34,501 nt of DNA, taken from assembly GCA_009787445.1 (NCBI GenBank), contig WRFX01000008.1:1-34501 (forward strand). Direction: 5' to 3'. Positions 15,668 to 24,071 of this stretch are shown here, piece after piece. The notes beneath the pieces are model-generated. The model searched no databases. It was not told the DNA's origin and was given only the letters and a program-made list of their open reading frames with translations. The position numbers were made by a program, and so were the translations under genes. Every line of letters starts with the position of its first letter. Positions within the stretch are counted from its first letter, which is position 1. This DNA is from Chitinivibrionia bacterium. Its GTDB lineage: Bacteria > Fibrobacterota > Chitinivibrionia > Chitinivibrionales > Chitinivibrionaceae.

Positions 15668-17053
15668 ATGGATAAACCAAAAATTTTAGTTGTCGACGAC
15701 GACAAACATATGCGCGGCTCGGTCGTCGAGTTTTTGGAATACGGCGAGCAATACCAAATTTTTGAAGCGATAAACGGACAAGCCGCTTTGGAAGTTATTG
15801 CGCAAGAAAATCTTTCGGCAATAGTAAGCGACATAAAAATGCCGATTATGGACGGACTTCAATTATTAGATAACCTTGTTAAGCGGGAAAGCAAAATTCC
15901 GTTTATAATAATGACCGCTTTCGGCGACGTAAAAACCGCCGTCGACGCGATGAGCAAAGGGGCTTACTATTTTATAGAAAAAGGAAGCGATTCTTTTACC
16001 GACCGTCTTGAAGCGATACTTACGCGAGCCGTCGAAAAGAACAATTTAGTACGCGAAAACACGCGGCTCGTCAAAGAAAACACAGTTCTAAAAACCGCGC
16101 TAAAAGGCAAATGGCAATATATCGGACAATCGAAGCAAATAAAAGAAATTCAAAAAACGATAGAGACGATAGCGTCGAGCAAATCGACTATTTTGGTAAC
16201 GGGCGAATCGGGAACGGGTAAGGAAATGATTGCGAAATCGATACACGCGTTAAGCAATCGTTCGGGCGGTCCGTTCGTAAAAGTAAATTGCGCGGCGCTT
16301 CCCGAAAGTTTAATTGAAAGCGAACTTTTCGGACACGAAAAAGGCGCGTTTACGGGCGCGCTAAAAACTCGTTTGGGTAAATTTGAACTCGCAAACGGCG
16401 GAACATTGCTCTTGGACGAAATAGGCGAAATGCCGCTTGGAGTGCAGGCAAAACTTCTGCGCGTTTTGCAGGAACGGGAAGTCGATAAAATAGGAGGAGA
16501 CGTACCGGTTTCGGTCGACATTCGTCTTATTGTTACGACAAACCGCGACTTGCAAAAAGAAGTTAAAAACGGGACTTTCCGCGAAGATTTGTATTATCGT
16601 CTTAACGTCTTTCACTTTGAATTGCCGCCTTTGCGTGAAAGAAAAGACGACGTTCCCGATTTGATAAATCACTTTATCGCAAAATACAACGAAGAAAACG
16701 GTTTTTCGGTTTCGGGCGTTTCAAAAGGTGCGCTTGAAGCGTTGAAAAATTATGATTTTCCGGGAAATATCCGCGAACTTGAAAATATTATCGAGCGTTC
16801 GGTCGTTTTGACGAGCGGCGGCGAATTGAGCGAAGAATCGCTTCGTTTGGGCAAAGCGAAAGAACTTCCCGTTGAAATATCCAAAGGACTCGCCGTCGGG
16901 AAAACCGTCGCGCAGGTCGAAAAAGAACTTATTTACGCCACCCTTGAACATTGCAAAAACAACAAGACGCAAGCGGCGGAAATAATGGATATTTCGGTGC
17001 GTACTTTGCGCAATAAACTCAAAGAATACGGCGACGCTTCGGCGGAAGAATAG
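15668..17053 (+). CDS. NtrC-family sigma-54-dependent response regulator
   Basis: A 461-aa protein with the three standard parts. The receiver (about 1-120) has acidic D10-D12 and phospho-acceptor D55 in IVSDIKMP. The AAA+ domain (about 150-380) has Walker A GESGTGKE (179-186), GAFTGA sigma-54 contact loop (226-231) and GGTLLLDEIGEM. The C-terminal Fis-type helix-turn-helix ends NKTQAAEIMDISVRTLRNKLKEYG. When phosphorylated it should activate sigma-54 promoters. No histidine kinase is encoded nearby, so its partner is elsewhere. It lies 136 bp after tonB on the same strand, but I see no clear -24/-12 promoter in the window, so its link to the uptake operon is unproven. Confidence 0.95.
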   Translation: MDKPKILVVDDDKHMRGSVVEFLEYGEQYQIFEAINGQAALEVIAQENLSAIVSDIKMPIMDGLQLLDNLVKRESKIPFIIMTAFGDVKTAVDAMSKGAYYFIEKGSDSFTDRLEAILTRAVEKNNLVRENTRLVKENTVLKTALKGKWQYIGQSKQIKEIQKTIETIASSKSTILVTGESGTGKEMIAKSIHALSNRSGGPFVKVNCAALPESLIESELFGHEKGAFTGALKTRLGKFELANGGTLLLDEIGEMPLGVQAKLLRVLQEREVDKIGGDVPVSVDIRLIVTTNRDLQKEVKNGTFREDLYYRLNVFHFELPPLRERKDDVPDLINHFIAKYNEENGFSVSGVSKGALEALKNYDFPGNIRELENIIERSVVLTSGGELSEESLRLGKAKELPVEISKGLAVGKTVAQVEKELIYATLEHCKNNKTQAAEIMDISVRTLRNKLKEYGDASAEE

Positions 17054-17121
17054 TTTTATATAACTTTTATACACATAACATAACGCTTAATCGCTACTTC
17101 TTCACTCCCAATTTTGCGGGA

Positions 17122-17149
17122 TAGCGATAAACTTTTCCGTTTATTGCTA
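17122..17149 (+). terminator. Hairpin after the NtrC-type gene, possible terminator
   Basis: TAGCGATAAAC (17122-17132) pairs with GTTTATTGCTA (17139-17149), an 11-bp stem with one G-U pair and a 6-base loop. The following bases are T-rich but lack a pure T run. ATCGCTA at 17090-17096 could pair with the same left arm, so an alternative fold exists. Confidence 0.45.
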
Positions 17150-17223
17150 CTATTTCTTTAATAAAAAATTTATAAAAATATTTTTTCTCGTTTTTTATCA
17201 AAAATAAAAATTATATTACAAAT

Positions 17224-17369
17224 GTCGAGAATTGTGAATAGTGAATAAACTCACTATTTATTGATATTTTTATTTTTTTTAACAAAGCGACAAAACTTCC
17301 TTGTGGTTGTTTCTGTCCGTCGCTTTGTTATATCTAAAATATCATTGTAAAAAAATCACAATTCTCGAC
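17224..17369. mobile_element. MITE-like or structured-RNA element with 14-bp inverted termini
   Basis: Perfect 14-bp terminal inverted repeats GTCGAGAATTGTGA (17224-17237) and its complement (17356-17369), each flanked by AAAT, as a target duplication would be. Inside are two further perfect stems: AATAGTGA/TCACTATT (17237-17244/17251-17258) and AACAAAGCGAC/GTCGCTTTGTT (17281-17291/17319-17329). If transcribed, it could fold as a three-way junction. No transposase is present. Whether it is a miniature transposon or an RNA cannot be told from one copy. Confidence 0.5.
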
Positions 17370-17505
17370 AAATTATGATTTATGGACGAAACAACCTTTT
17401 CGTTGTCTTTTTCCGCAATTCATAATTTTTTAATTTCGGCAATAACAATAACGTTTTTGCATAAATTTTAATTTGCGGTTCAAAGGCAAAGAAAGGCGAC
17501 TTATT

Positions 17506-19206
17506 ATGAGCAACATTAAAGGATGCGTGTTTTTAAATTCAATTTCGCAACAGTTCACATTTCAGCAAGACAACTCAAAAAATTCTATGGATTTTTTGAA
17601 CGATAAAATATCCGTATCGGGAAGCGGAATTCCTGAAACTTTTTGCTTTGACGTTTCTCAAAACGGCGGTTGGTCGTGGATTGTTTGCGGTATCGGCATA
17701 ATTGAATCCCGCTTTATTACAAAAACCGAATGGAAACAAATTATTCAACGGGACAATATTGAATTTGATAAATTAGACGGACACTATATTATACTTCGCT
17801 GGAAAGATAATTTTGTCGAATTTTATAACGACCCGCTGGAATTGAGAAAATTATACTGGAAAAAAGAAAAAGATAAAATATTATTCGCAACGCAACTTGT
17901 CGATATGGCGGATATGGTTGAAAATGCGGAGTTTTCGTTTGAAAATTATGCGGGATATTCGCGATTTATAAATTCTTTCGGCGGCGGCGCTTTGTTAAAA
18001 GGCGTAAAAAGGTTGGGGACAGGCGGTTGTCTAAAAATCGAAAAAAATGAAATTTTTCATAAAGATAGTCAATGGGACATAAAACAACAAAGCAGTGAAG
18101 ATTTTTCTGTTGAGAAATTAAAATCAATAGTGAATATGAAAATGCCGAATCGTGAAAAACCGTTATTGGCTTTGTCGGGCGGAATAGACAGCAGAACGGT
18201 TTTGGCATTGTTTGATGAATTACCAGATTTGCTAAATTTTGGGAACATTGAAGACGCCGACGCGCAAGTTGCAAAAATTATAGCCGATAAATTAAAAAAG
18301 AATCTTTGTTTTTATGAGTATAAACTTCCGCAAACGGCAGATGAAAAAAATATTGTTTTTGACAATATAAAAAAAGCAATTCTTTGGGAAACATCGGATG
18401 TAACCGCAAATCTTTTCGGTTTGCTTGAAGAAAAAAACAAAGAAGGTTATTGGCTCATAGACGGCGGTCTCGGCGAAGTTCTTCGTTTCGGTTACGGAAG
18501 AAAATTTTTATATACAGCCGAAAATCTTTGGAAACAAAATGATTTTAATTCTCTTGCAAAATATATGTATAAAAAGCAATACGATATTTTTAATAAACAA
18601 TTACAAGAAGATATGAATATTTGGGCTTTGCAGGAGTTTGTTTCGGCGATGGAGAAAATGCCTAAAAACATTTCTTTTGAAGATTGGATTTCTTTATTTC
18701 ACATAATATACAGAGTAAAAAATTGTCCGCTTAACGGACAAGGCGCATACGACAATATAATTCCGTCTTATATGCCGCTGATACAACCGTCGGTGTTGCG
18801 TTCGCTGCAATCAATACATATCAAAAAAAGAATGAATTGCCGTATTAACAGAAAAATAATTTCACAATTTCAACCGATTTTAAGTTCCGTGTCGTTAGCG
18901 TGGTATGAATCAAAAGTCCCGTTTTGTTTGAGTGGGAATATTGTTCTTGCTAAATTATATTCTATTGTTTGTAATAAATTGAAAAAGCAAAAACAAGAGT
19001 ATAACGACAAATTAATGTTTTCTCTAAAAGAGTTGGTTATGGACAGAATAAATACGAGCGCGGTAAAACAATGCGCTTGGTATAATATGAAAAACATTAG
19101 CGAATTTGCGGAAATGTTTTATAGTGGAAAAACAGAAAACTCGCAATTTTTGTACGATTGGCTGCAAATAGATTTCTGGCGGGAGAAGTGCGCGGAAAGA
19201 ATATAA
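17506..19206 (+). CDS. Asparagine-synthetase-like (PP-loop) protein
   Basis: A 566-aa protein of the AsnB-like family. ATP-binding PP-loop LALSGGIDSR is at about residues 221-230, and the N-terminal part keeps the fold signature YNDPLELRKLYWKK...ILFATQL seen in asparagine synthetases and lasso-peptide cyclases. The nucleophilic Cys2 needed to release ammonia from glutamine is absent, so it is unlikely to be a simple glutamine-dependent asparagine synthetase. It may form an amide on a peptide, sugar or natural product using another amine. The start at 17506 was chosen for GAAAGG 9 bases upstream; a TTG at 17473 is less likely. Its base use is more AT-rich than its neighbours, which hints at acquisition. 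No precursor peptide or partner gene is visible. Confidence 0.8.
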   Translation: MSNIKGCVFLNSISQQFTFQQDNSKNSMDFLNDKISVSGSGIPETFCFDVSQNGGWSWIVCGIGIIESRFITKTEWKQIIQRDNIEFDKLDGHYIILRWKDNFVEFYNDPLELRKLYWKKEKDKILFATQLVDMADMVENAEFSFENYAGYSRFINSFGGGALLKGVKRLGTGGCLKIEKNEIFHKDSQWDIKQQSSEDFSVEKLKSIVNMKMPNREKPLLALSGGIDSRTVLALFDELPDLLNFGNIEDADAQVAKIIADKLKKNLCFYEYKLPQTADEKNIVFDNIKKAILWETSDVTANLFGLLEEKNKEGYWLIDGGLGEVLRFGYGRKFLYTAENLWKQNDFNSLAKYMYKKQYDIFNKQLQEDMNIWALQEFVSAMEKMPKNISFEDWISLFHIIYRVKNCPLNGQGAYDNIIPSYMPLIQPSVLRSLQSIHIKKRMNCRINRKIISQFQPILSSVSLAWYESKVPFCLSGNIVLAKLYSIVCNKLKKQKQEYNDKLMFSLKELVMDRINTSAVKQCAWYNMKNISEFAEMFYSGKTENSQFLYDWLQIDFWREKCAERI

Positions 19207-19221
19207 ATTTGAATTAAAAAC

Positions 19222-19259
19222 AAAAAATATTAGGGAGATTATTCTCTCTAATATTTTTT
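19222..19259. terminator. Bidirectional intrinsic terminator
   Basis: Arms 19222-19238 and 19243-19259 form a 17-bp stem with one G-U pair and a 4-base loop, A-rich on one side and T-rich on the other. It can end both the AsnB-like gene (plus) and the helicase gene (minus). Confidence 0.85.
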
Positions 19260-19326
19260 AATTACCGAATGCCACCTTGCGCACTTTGCATTTTCTTATC
19301 AAAATGCTTATTCTTTTTCTTATTAT

Positions 19327-20868
19327 TTATACCCTGAACAGTACGGGGAAATGTTTGCCGTTATTCTTTTGTTTTTTGTTTTTATCAAACCGCCTGTTTT
19401 TCCATTCGTCAAATTCGTTTGATTTATTTTCGTAATGCTGCTTTCCCGATTTTGCGTTTTTCCCCGATTTGTAAAATTTTTCGGACTTGTTGTGCTTGCC
19501 AGATTTCTCAAATTCTTTTTTGCGGTCTTTCTTAAAATCGTCTTTTTTGGGCTTTACGGGAGTTAATTCGTTATAATTTTCGGTATCGAATTTATCTCCG
19601 TAAGCCGCCGAAATAAGGGTGGAAACCAACTTTTCGGGACTGTAATTCATAAGCAATTCTTTCGCCCATTCTTCAAAATTTTGCAAATCGTCGTCGTTGA
19701 ACAATCCGTCTATTTCCTTTGAAATTTTGCGTTTTTGCTCCGCCATAATTTCGGGAACGGTCGGAACTTCTTTCTTTTTTATGTCCGCTTTCGTAATTTT
19801 TTGCAAAAAGCCGAGTTTGCGAAATTCGCTCGGAGTAACAAAAGTTATAGCCGTTCCTTTTTGCCCGGCGCGACCCGTTCTGCCTATTCTGTGAACATAC
19901 GCTTCGGGATTTTGCGGAAGAGAATAATTTATCACGTGCGTCAAATCCGAGACGTCTATTCCTCTTGCGGCGACGTCGGTGGCGACCAAAACGTTTATGA
20001 TTTTTTTGCGGAATTTCGTCAAAATTCTTTCGCGCAAAAACTGCGAAATATCGCCGTGAAGCGCGTCCGCAGAATATCCTCTGTCGGTCAAACGGGACGC
20101 AATTTCGTCGGTTTCGGTTTTTGTGCGGCAAAAAACTATGGCGTAAAAATCGTCTTCCATATCGATAATTCTGCAAAGCGCTTCAAACCTGTCGCGCTCA
20201 AAAACTTCAAAATAAATCTGGTCGGTCAAATTCGTCGTCATCTGCGTTTTCGTTTTCAGCGTAATCGGGTCTTTAAGATATGTGTCCGCCAAATCCCGTA
20301 TTCGTTTCGGCATCGTCGCCGAAAATAAAAGCATTCTTTTTTTGGGATTCGATACGGAAATTATTTTTTCAATATCGTCTATAAATCCCATATTAAGCAT
20401 TTCGTCCGCTTCGTCCATAACAAGCGACGTTATTTTTGACAAATCGAGCGTTTTTCTGTCGATGTGGTCTAAAATTCTTCCGGGCGTGCCTACTACTATA
20501 TCGACGCCGTTTTTCAGTTGAAAAATTTGTCTGTCGTAGGACTGTCCGCCGTAAATCGGAGCGATTTTAAGCGGATTTTCGCCTCTTAACGAATTTAATT
20601 CTTCGCAAATTTGCACGACAAGTTCGCGGGTAGGAGCGACAATTAGCGCCTTAACGCCTTTTTTGCCGCTGTCAATAATTTCAATAAGAGGCAAGCCGAA
20701 CGCCGCGGTTTTTCCCGTTCCCGTTTGCGCCTGCGCTACAATATCGTCTTTGCCCGAAAGCATTGCCTCAATGGCAAGTTCCTGTATTTGCGTCGGCTCT
20801 TCAAAGCCCTTTTGCGTGATTGCTTTTAGTGTTCTGTCGGATAATCCGAGTTCTGAAAATTGTTTCAT
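19327..20868 (-). CDS. DEAD-box ATP-dependent RNA helicase
   Basis: A 513-aa DEAD-box helicase that remodels RNA, likely in ribosome assembly or cold adaptation. Ordered motifs: Q-motif (GFEEPTQIQ), I AQTGTGKT (47-54), Ia PTRELV, Ib TPGR, II DEAD (152-155), III SAT, IV VFCRTK, V VATDVAARGID, VI HRIGRTGRAG. After the core there is a short helical region and a Lys-rich tail with repeated KSGK/KSEK units, probably for RNA binding, but no recognisable DbpA/CsdA RNA-binding domain. AAGGA precedes the ATG, and an ATAGTATTTT promoter-like stretch lies near 20925. Close to DeaD/RhlE types; the exact name is not justified. Confidence 0.95.
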   Translation of the reverse strand: MKQFSELGLSDRTLKAITQKGFEEPTQIQELAIEAMLSGKDDIVAQAQTGTGKTAAFGLPLIEIIDSGKKGVKALIVAPTRELVVQICEELNSLRGENPLKIAPIYGGQSYDRQIFQLKNGVDIVVGTPGRILDHIDRKTLDLSKITSLVMDEADEMLNMGFIDDIEKIISVSNPKKRMLLFSATMPKRIRDLADTYLKDPITLKTKTQMTTNLTDQIYFEVFERDRFEALCRIIDMEDDFYAIVFCRTKTETDEIASRLTDRGYSADALHGDISQFLRERILTKFRKKIINVLVATDVAARGIDVSDLTHVINYSLPQNPEAYVHRIGRTGRAGQKGTAITFVTPSEFRKLGFLQKITKADIKKKEVPTVPEIMAEQKRKISKEIDGLFNDDDLQNFEEWAKELLMNYSPEKLVSTLISAAYGDKFDTENYNELTPVKPKKDDFKKDRKKEFEKSGKHNKSEKFYKSGKNAKSGKQHYENKSNEFDEWKNRRFDKNKKQKNNGKHFPVLFRV

Positions 20869-20964
20869 TTTTTTCCTTAAAAAAATTCTTGTTTTTATTC
20901 GTTTTTTCGTTTGTTTTTCGCTAAAATACTATAATTTCGTATATAAATGTACTTATCTGTAAAA

Positions 20965-21687
20965 TTAAGACAATTTAGCAAGACCGTTTTTTTTATTTTT
21001 TGAAAGCGAATTGTCGCCGCCGCGCGCCATATCATAGCAAATCGTATCAATATCTTCTCGAAAATGTTCCCAATTCGGCTTGTTTATCCAGCGAATATTG
21101 TCAAATTCGGATTGCGGTATTTTTTTCAGAATATCGCAAATCAGCGTAATGTCTATTCCAGATTCTTTTTCGCACGCTTCTTTAAATATTTCGTTCCAAT
21201 TAAAATTTTCGTGCAAAGATAACTCTCTTAAATCCGCGACGTCTTTGCCCGCATAACGAAAAAGAGCGGATATTTTATTTGAAAGAATATTGCGTTTGGA
21301 ATCAATTCTATGAAACAAATTTGTGTTCTGTATTTCTCCGAAATGCGCGTTTATATCGTTTACAAAATCCAATTTTAACAATACGTCCGACTTGTCCCAA
21401 GAGACATAAAACGAATAAATATATTCTCTTTTTTGTATCTGCAAATTTTTGTTTATAATTATTTCGTTTTCTTTCAATTTTGCAATAATTTCTTCAACTT
21501 GCGCGAGAAATGAATCGTCGGAATTTACAAAAAAATCCAAATCGTCGGAATATCTATGATTGTAATACGCCCTGCTCAACGCCGTTCCACCTGTCAGATA
21601 AAAATGCGCGTTGCAACGACTTACTATATTCATCACTCCATCCTGTATGGGGTAAAGGTTCTTTTCGTAATATTGAGAACATTCCAT
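20965..21687 (-). CDS. AbiEii-family nucleotidyltransferase toxin
   Basis: A 240-aa protein of the AbiEii/AbiGii toxin family (nucleotidyltransferase fold). Signature GGTALSRAY (33-41) is followed by HRYSDDLDFF, which provides the metal-binding Asp residues, and later KLDFV. Family members act in Type IV toxin-antitoxin/abortive-infection systems and can transfer nucleotides to tRNA. The ATG at 21687 has a strong ribosome site (AAAGGAG, 8 bases upstream), so this start is well supported although it lies 134 bp inside the upstream antitoxin-like gene. Confidence 0.9.
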   Translation of the reverse strand: MECSQYYEKNLYPIQDGVMNIVSRCNAHFYLTGGTALSRAYYNHRYSDDLDFFVNSDDSFLAQVEEIIAKLKENEIIINKNLQIQKREYIYSFYVSWDKSDVLLKLDFVNDINAHFGEIQNTNLFHRIDSKRNILSNKISALFRYAGKDVADLRELSLHENFNWNEIFKEACEKESGIDITLICDILKKIPQSEFDNIRWINKPNWEHFREDIDTICYDMARGGDNSLSKNKKNGLAKLS

Positions 21688-21952
21688 CTATTTCGCTCCT
21701 TTTTTGTTTAGGAAATAATCCTTTCGACAATTCGCAATCATAAAGTTCAATTAAAACGTCTTTATCCCACAGTTCGGTTACATAGTGCCAAGGAAGTCGT
21801 TGCAGGCATCTTGTCAAAAGTTTTTTTCTGTCGAAAACGCCGTTTGCCGACTCCGCTCGTCCTTCAATAACGTCCAACATCGATTGCAGAGATACGTTAT
21901 AATCCCAGCAAATACTTTTCATAATATCGAGTTTTTTATCCGAAGTGAACAT
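21554..21952 (-). CDS. Probable AbiE-type antitoxin partner
   Basis: A 132-aa protein directly upstream of the AbiEii toxin and overlapping it by 134 bp in another frame. It begins MFTSDKKLDIMKSICWDYNV and contains SMLDVIEGR and RCLQRLPWHYVTELWDKDVL; I know similar small proteins next to AbiEii toxins, though I cannot name the family. It is not obviously the winged-helix AbiEi type. The coding sense holds to the end (AFLSDRWNGVEQG), so a late frameshift is possible but not needed. Assigned mainly by context. Confidence 0.65.
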   Translation of the reverse strand: MFTSDKKLDIMKSICWDYNVSLQSMLDVIEGRAESANGVFDRKKLLTRCLQRLPWHYVTELWDKDVLIELYDCELSKGLFPKQKRSEIDGMFSILRKEPLPHTGWSDEYSKSLQRAFLSDRWNGVEQGVLQS

Positions 21953-21985
21953 TTTTATCCTTTTATTTTCGATAAATAAATTAAA

Positions 21986-22019
21986 AAAAGACGGAACTTT
22001 TGCAAGCGTTCCGTCTTTT
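21986..22019 (-). terminator. Intrinsic terminator of the ligase-ACP operon
   Basis: AAAAGACGGAAC (21986-21997) pairs perfectly with its complement at 22008-22019 across a 10-base loop, just after the ACP stop codon at 22031. On the minus strand a run of T follows the stem. Confidence 0.88.
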
Positions 22020-22030
22020 AATTTTTGTTT

Positions 22031-22270
22031 TTACTGCTGCTTTTGTTTTTGCTTTTCTTCAATGTAGTCAAGAATATTTTTTACGGTTTTGAAATTATTG
22101 ATGTCTCGGTCGTTCACTCTAATGCCAAACTCGTTTTCAATTTCGTTTACAAGTTGCGCTACGTCAAACGAATCAAGTTTCAAATCCGAAATCAGAACCA
22201 TCTCGGGCGTTACCGATAACTTATCGTCGCCCTTTGCCTCGCGGATAATCTTTTGCAATTTCTCAATCAT
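22031..22270 (-). CDS. Acyl carrier protein
   Basis: A 79-aa acidic ACP. The 4'-phosphopantetheine attachment site is S34 in the LKLDSFDVAQLVNEIE segment, and the typical helix III/IV region follows (FGIRVNDRDINNFKTVKNIL). It is preceded by GGAG and lies 13 bases after the ligase gene, so it is probably the ligase's acyl acceptor. It differs from a housekeeping AcpP in the D-S-F-D sequence (AcpP usually DSLD) and in not sitting with fatty-acid synthesis genes, so a dedicated role is likely. Confidence 0.93.
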   Translation of the reverse strand: MIEKLQKIIREAKGDDKLSVTPEMVLISDLKLDSFDVAQLVNEIENEFGIRVNDRDINNFKTVKNILDYIEEKQKQKQQ

Positions 22271-22283
22271 AAAAACATCTCCT

Positions 22284-23972
22284 TTATTTGTAGTTTCTTT
22301 TGATTTTCTGCGTAGTAGTTTTTGGAAATTCCGTCAAACGCACCAATACTTTTGCGATATTTTTCTGCGGCGGCTGCTTTCTGTTAAATTCCAAAATTTC
22401 TTTCTGAAATTTGTCTCCGTAATCCACGTCTTGCGTTCCCGTTTCTTCTATGTATTCCTTGTTGAAAAACGCTTCGGCGACTATTGCGTTGTCCTCCTGA
22501 AAACATACGACTTCCTTAACGTATACGAATTCGTTAAGAATTTCCTGCTCCAAACCTTCGGGAGAAACGTTTTCGCCGTTGCTCAAAATTATAAGATTTT
22601 TCTTACGTCCGCAAATAAACAGGAAATTATCGCCGTCTATTTTTCCTATGTCGCCCGTCCTGAACCATTTTTCCGCGCCGACTTCAAAAAACGCTTCTTT
22701 TGTCGCTTCGGGATTATTGTAATAGCCCATCATAACGATATCGCCGCGAACGCAAACTTCGCCGATTCCGTTTTCGTCTGGCTCCCAAATTCTAACTTTT
22801 GTGTTTGGAACAATCATCCCGACGCTTCCTTCGCGATAGAATAAATTTCTGTTTACCGCGACAATCGGCGAACATTCCGTAATTCCGTAGCCGTTAATGA
22901 TATTTATGCCAAATTCGCGAAATCCTTGCATATATTTTTCGTCAATCGGCGCACCGCCCGTAACGATTAAGCCCAAATTTCCGCCAAACGCTTCGTGAAC
23001 CGATTTGAACAATTTTCTTCGCAAATCTATGTTGTGTTTTAGCAAAAAGTTGCTAATTTTTATAACCTTTTTAAGCAATTTTTCTTTGCCCGATTTTGCG
23101 GCGTTTTGCCAAATTTTTTTGTAAAACGTTTCCACAAAAAGCGGAACGAGAAGCGTACAATCGGGCTTAAATTTTTTCATATCGTTAAGCACGTTTTTCA
23201 AGGACTTGTTTATTACTATGTCGCAACCCATATAGATCGCGCACAAAATACAAGCGGTAAACGCAAACGCGTGATTTAGCGGCAAAACCATAAGTTCTCT
23301 GCCTTGTATTTGAGCGATGGACAAAACTACAATAATATCCGTAGCCAAATTTTTGTGCGAAAGCATAACGCCTTTTGAAATTCCCGTAGTTCCCGACGTA
23401 TAAATTATGACAGCCAAATTGTGCGGGTCTATTTTGTAATCGATAAATTCTTTTGCCGACGGCGCTTCTTTTGCTACGAGTTCTTTTCCCGCTTCTATCA
23501 TTTGCAAAATATCGGTTTTCATATTGAGTTTTACGCGCAATTTGTCGCTTTTAATTTTTTCGGCGATGTCGGCAAAAGTGTCGGAATAAATAAGAACGCC
23601 CGCCTCGCTGTCTTTTATCAAAACTTCCAATGCCTCTGCGGAAAGATTTTTGTCGAGCGGAACCATTGCGCTGCCGCCGTTTACTCCCGCAAAATACGAC
23701 AAAATCCACAAATAAGACGATTCTCCAAGCAGCACGATTCTGTCGTTTTTTATGTCTTTTTCATAAAACGACGCGCCCAAAGCGTCAATTTCCCGCTTAA
23801 AACGATTAAACGAAATGTTCGCTTCCTTTTCGTCGTCGTCGTCGAAAGTAAACGCGTTGTTTTCGCCGTGTTTTTTACTTGCGTATTCCACAAGCCCTTT
23901 GAGGTCGTATATCAATTCTCTCTCGTACATAGGATAGGGTTTGTTCGCAATACTAATGTAATCCTTCAACAT
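22284..23972 (-). CDS. AMP-binding acyl-CoA/acyl-ACP synthetase
   Basis: A 562-aa adenylate-forming enzyme of the long-chain acyl-CoA synthetase type. It has the P-loop IIYTSGTTGISKGVMLSHKN, VTGGAPI, GYGITECSPIV, FRTGDIGKIDGDNFLFICGRKKNLI and a C-terminal lysine region TTTQKIKRNYK. It should activate a carboxylic acid with ATP and pass it to a thiol, probably the ACP encoded 13 bases downstream. The start at 23972 was chosen over the ATG at 23993 because AGGAGGA lies 9 bases upstream of the former, inside the extra codons of the latter. The acid substrate is unknown. Confidence 0.92.
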   Translation of the reverse strand: MLKDYISIANKPYPMYERELIYDLKGLVEYASKKHGENNAFTFDDDDEKEANISFNRFKREIDALGASFYEKDIKNDRIVLLGESSYLWILSYFAGVNGGSAMVPLDKNLSAEALEVLIKDSEAGVLIYSDTFADIAEKIKSDKLRVKLNMKTDILQMIEAGKELVAKEAPSAKEFIDYKIDPHNLAVIIYTSGTTGISKGVMLSHKNLATDIIVVLSIAQIQGRELMVLPLNHAFAFTACILCAIYMGCDIVINKSLKNVLNDMKKFKPDCTLLVPLFVETFYKKIWQNAAKSGKEKLLKKVIKISNFLLKHNIDLRRKLFKSVHEAFGGNLGLIVTGGAPIDEKYMQGFREFGINIINGYGITECSPIVAVNRNLFYREGSVGMIVPNTKVRIWEPDENGIGEVCVRGDIVMMGYYNNPEATKEAFFEVGAEKWFRTGDIGKIDGDNFLFICGRKKNLIILSNGENVSPEGLEQEILNEFVYVKEVVCFQEDNAIVAEAFFNKEYIEETGTQDVDYGDKFQKEILEFNRKQPPQKNIAKVLVRLTEFPKTTTQKIKRNYK

Positions 23973-24071
23973 TTTATCAAATCCTCCTGACATAATTGAA
24001 AATTTTAGGGGGAAAATAAATCATTTTCACAATCAAAAGGGAAAAAATATAAAAATTATTATTTTTTTATT

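Larger units (their letters stand above)
17054..17505. other. Long structured intergenic region
   Basis: About 450 bases with no convincing gene. It holds a hairpin (17122-17149) just after the regulator, a flanked inverted-repeat element (17224-17369), and AT-rich DNA leading to the ribosome site GAAAGG (17491-17496) of the next gene. A 29-codon frame at 17382-17471 has no ribosome site and is not called. Confidence 0.7.

Noticed and set aside
17382-17471. 29-codon ORF as a precursor peptide for the asparagine-synthetase-like enzyme
   Set aside because: No ribosome site, no leader/core features of a lasso or graspetide precursor, and no peptidase or recognition-element gene nearby.
17473-17505. 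TTG start for the asparagine-synthetase-like gene
   Set aside because: The ATG at 17506 has GAAAGG at good spacing; the extra 11 codons are basic and overlap that ribosome site.
23973-23993. ATG at 23993 as the acyl-ligase start
   Set aside because: It has no ribosome site, while the best one (AGGAGGA) lies within these codons and fits the ATG at 23970-23972.
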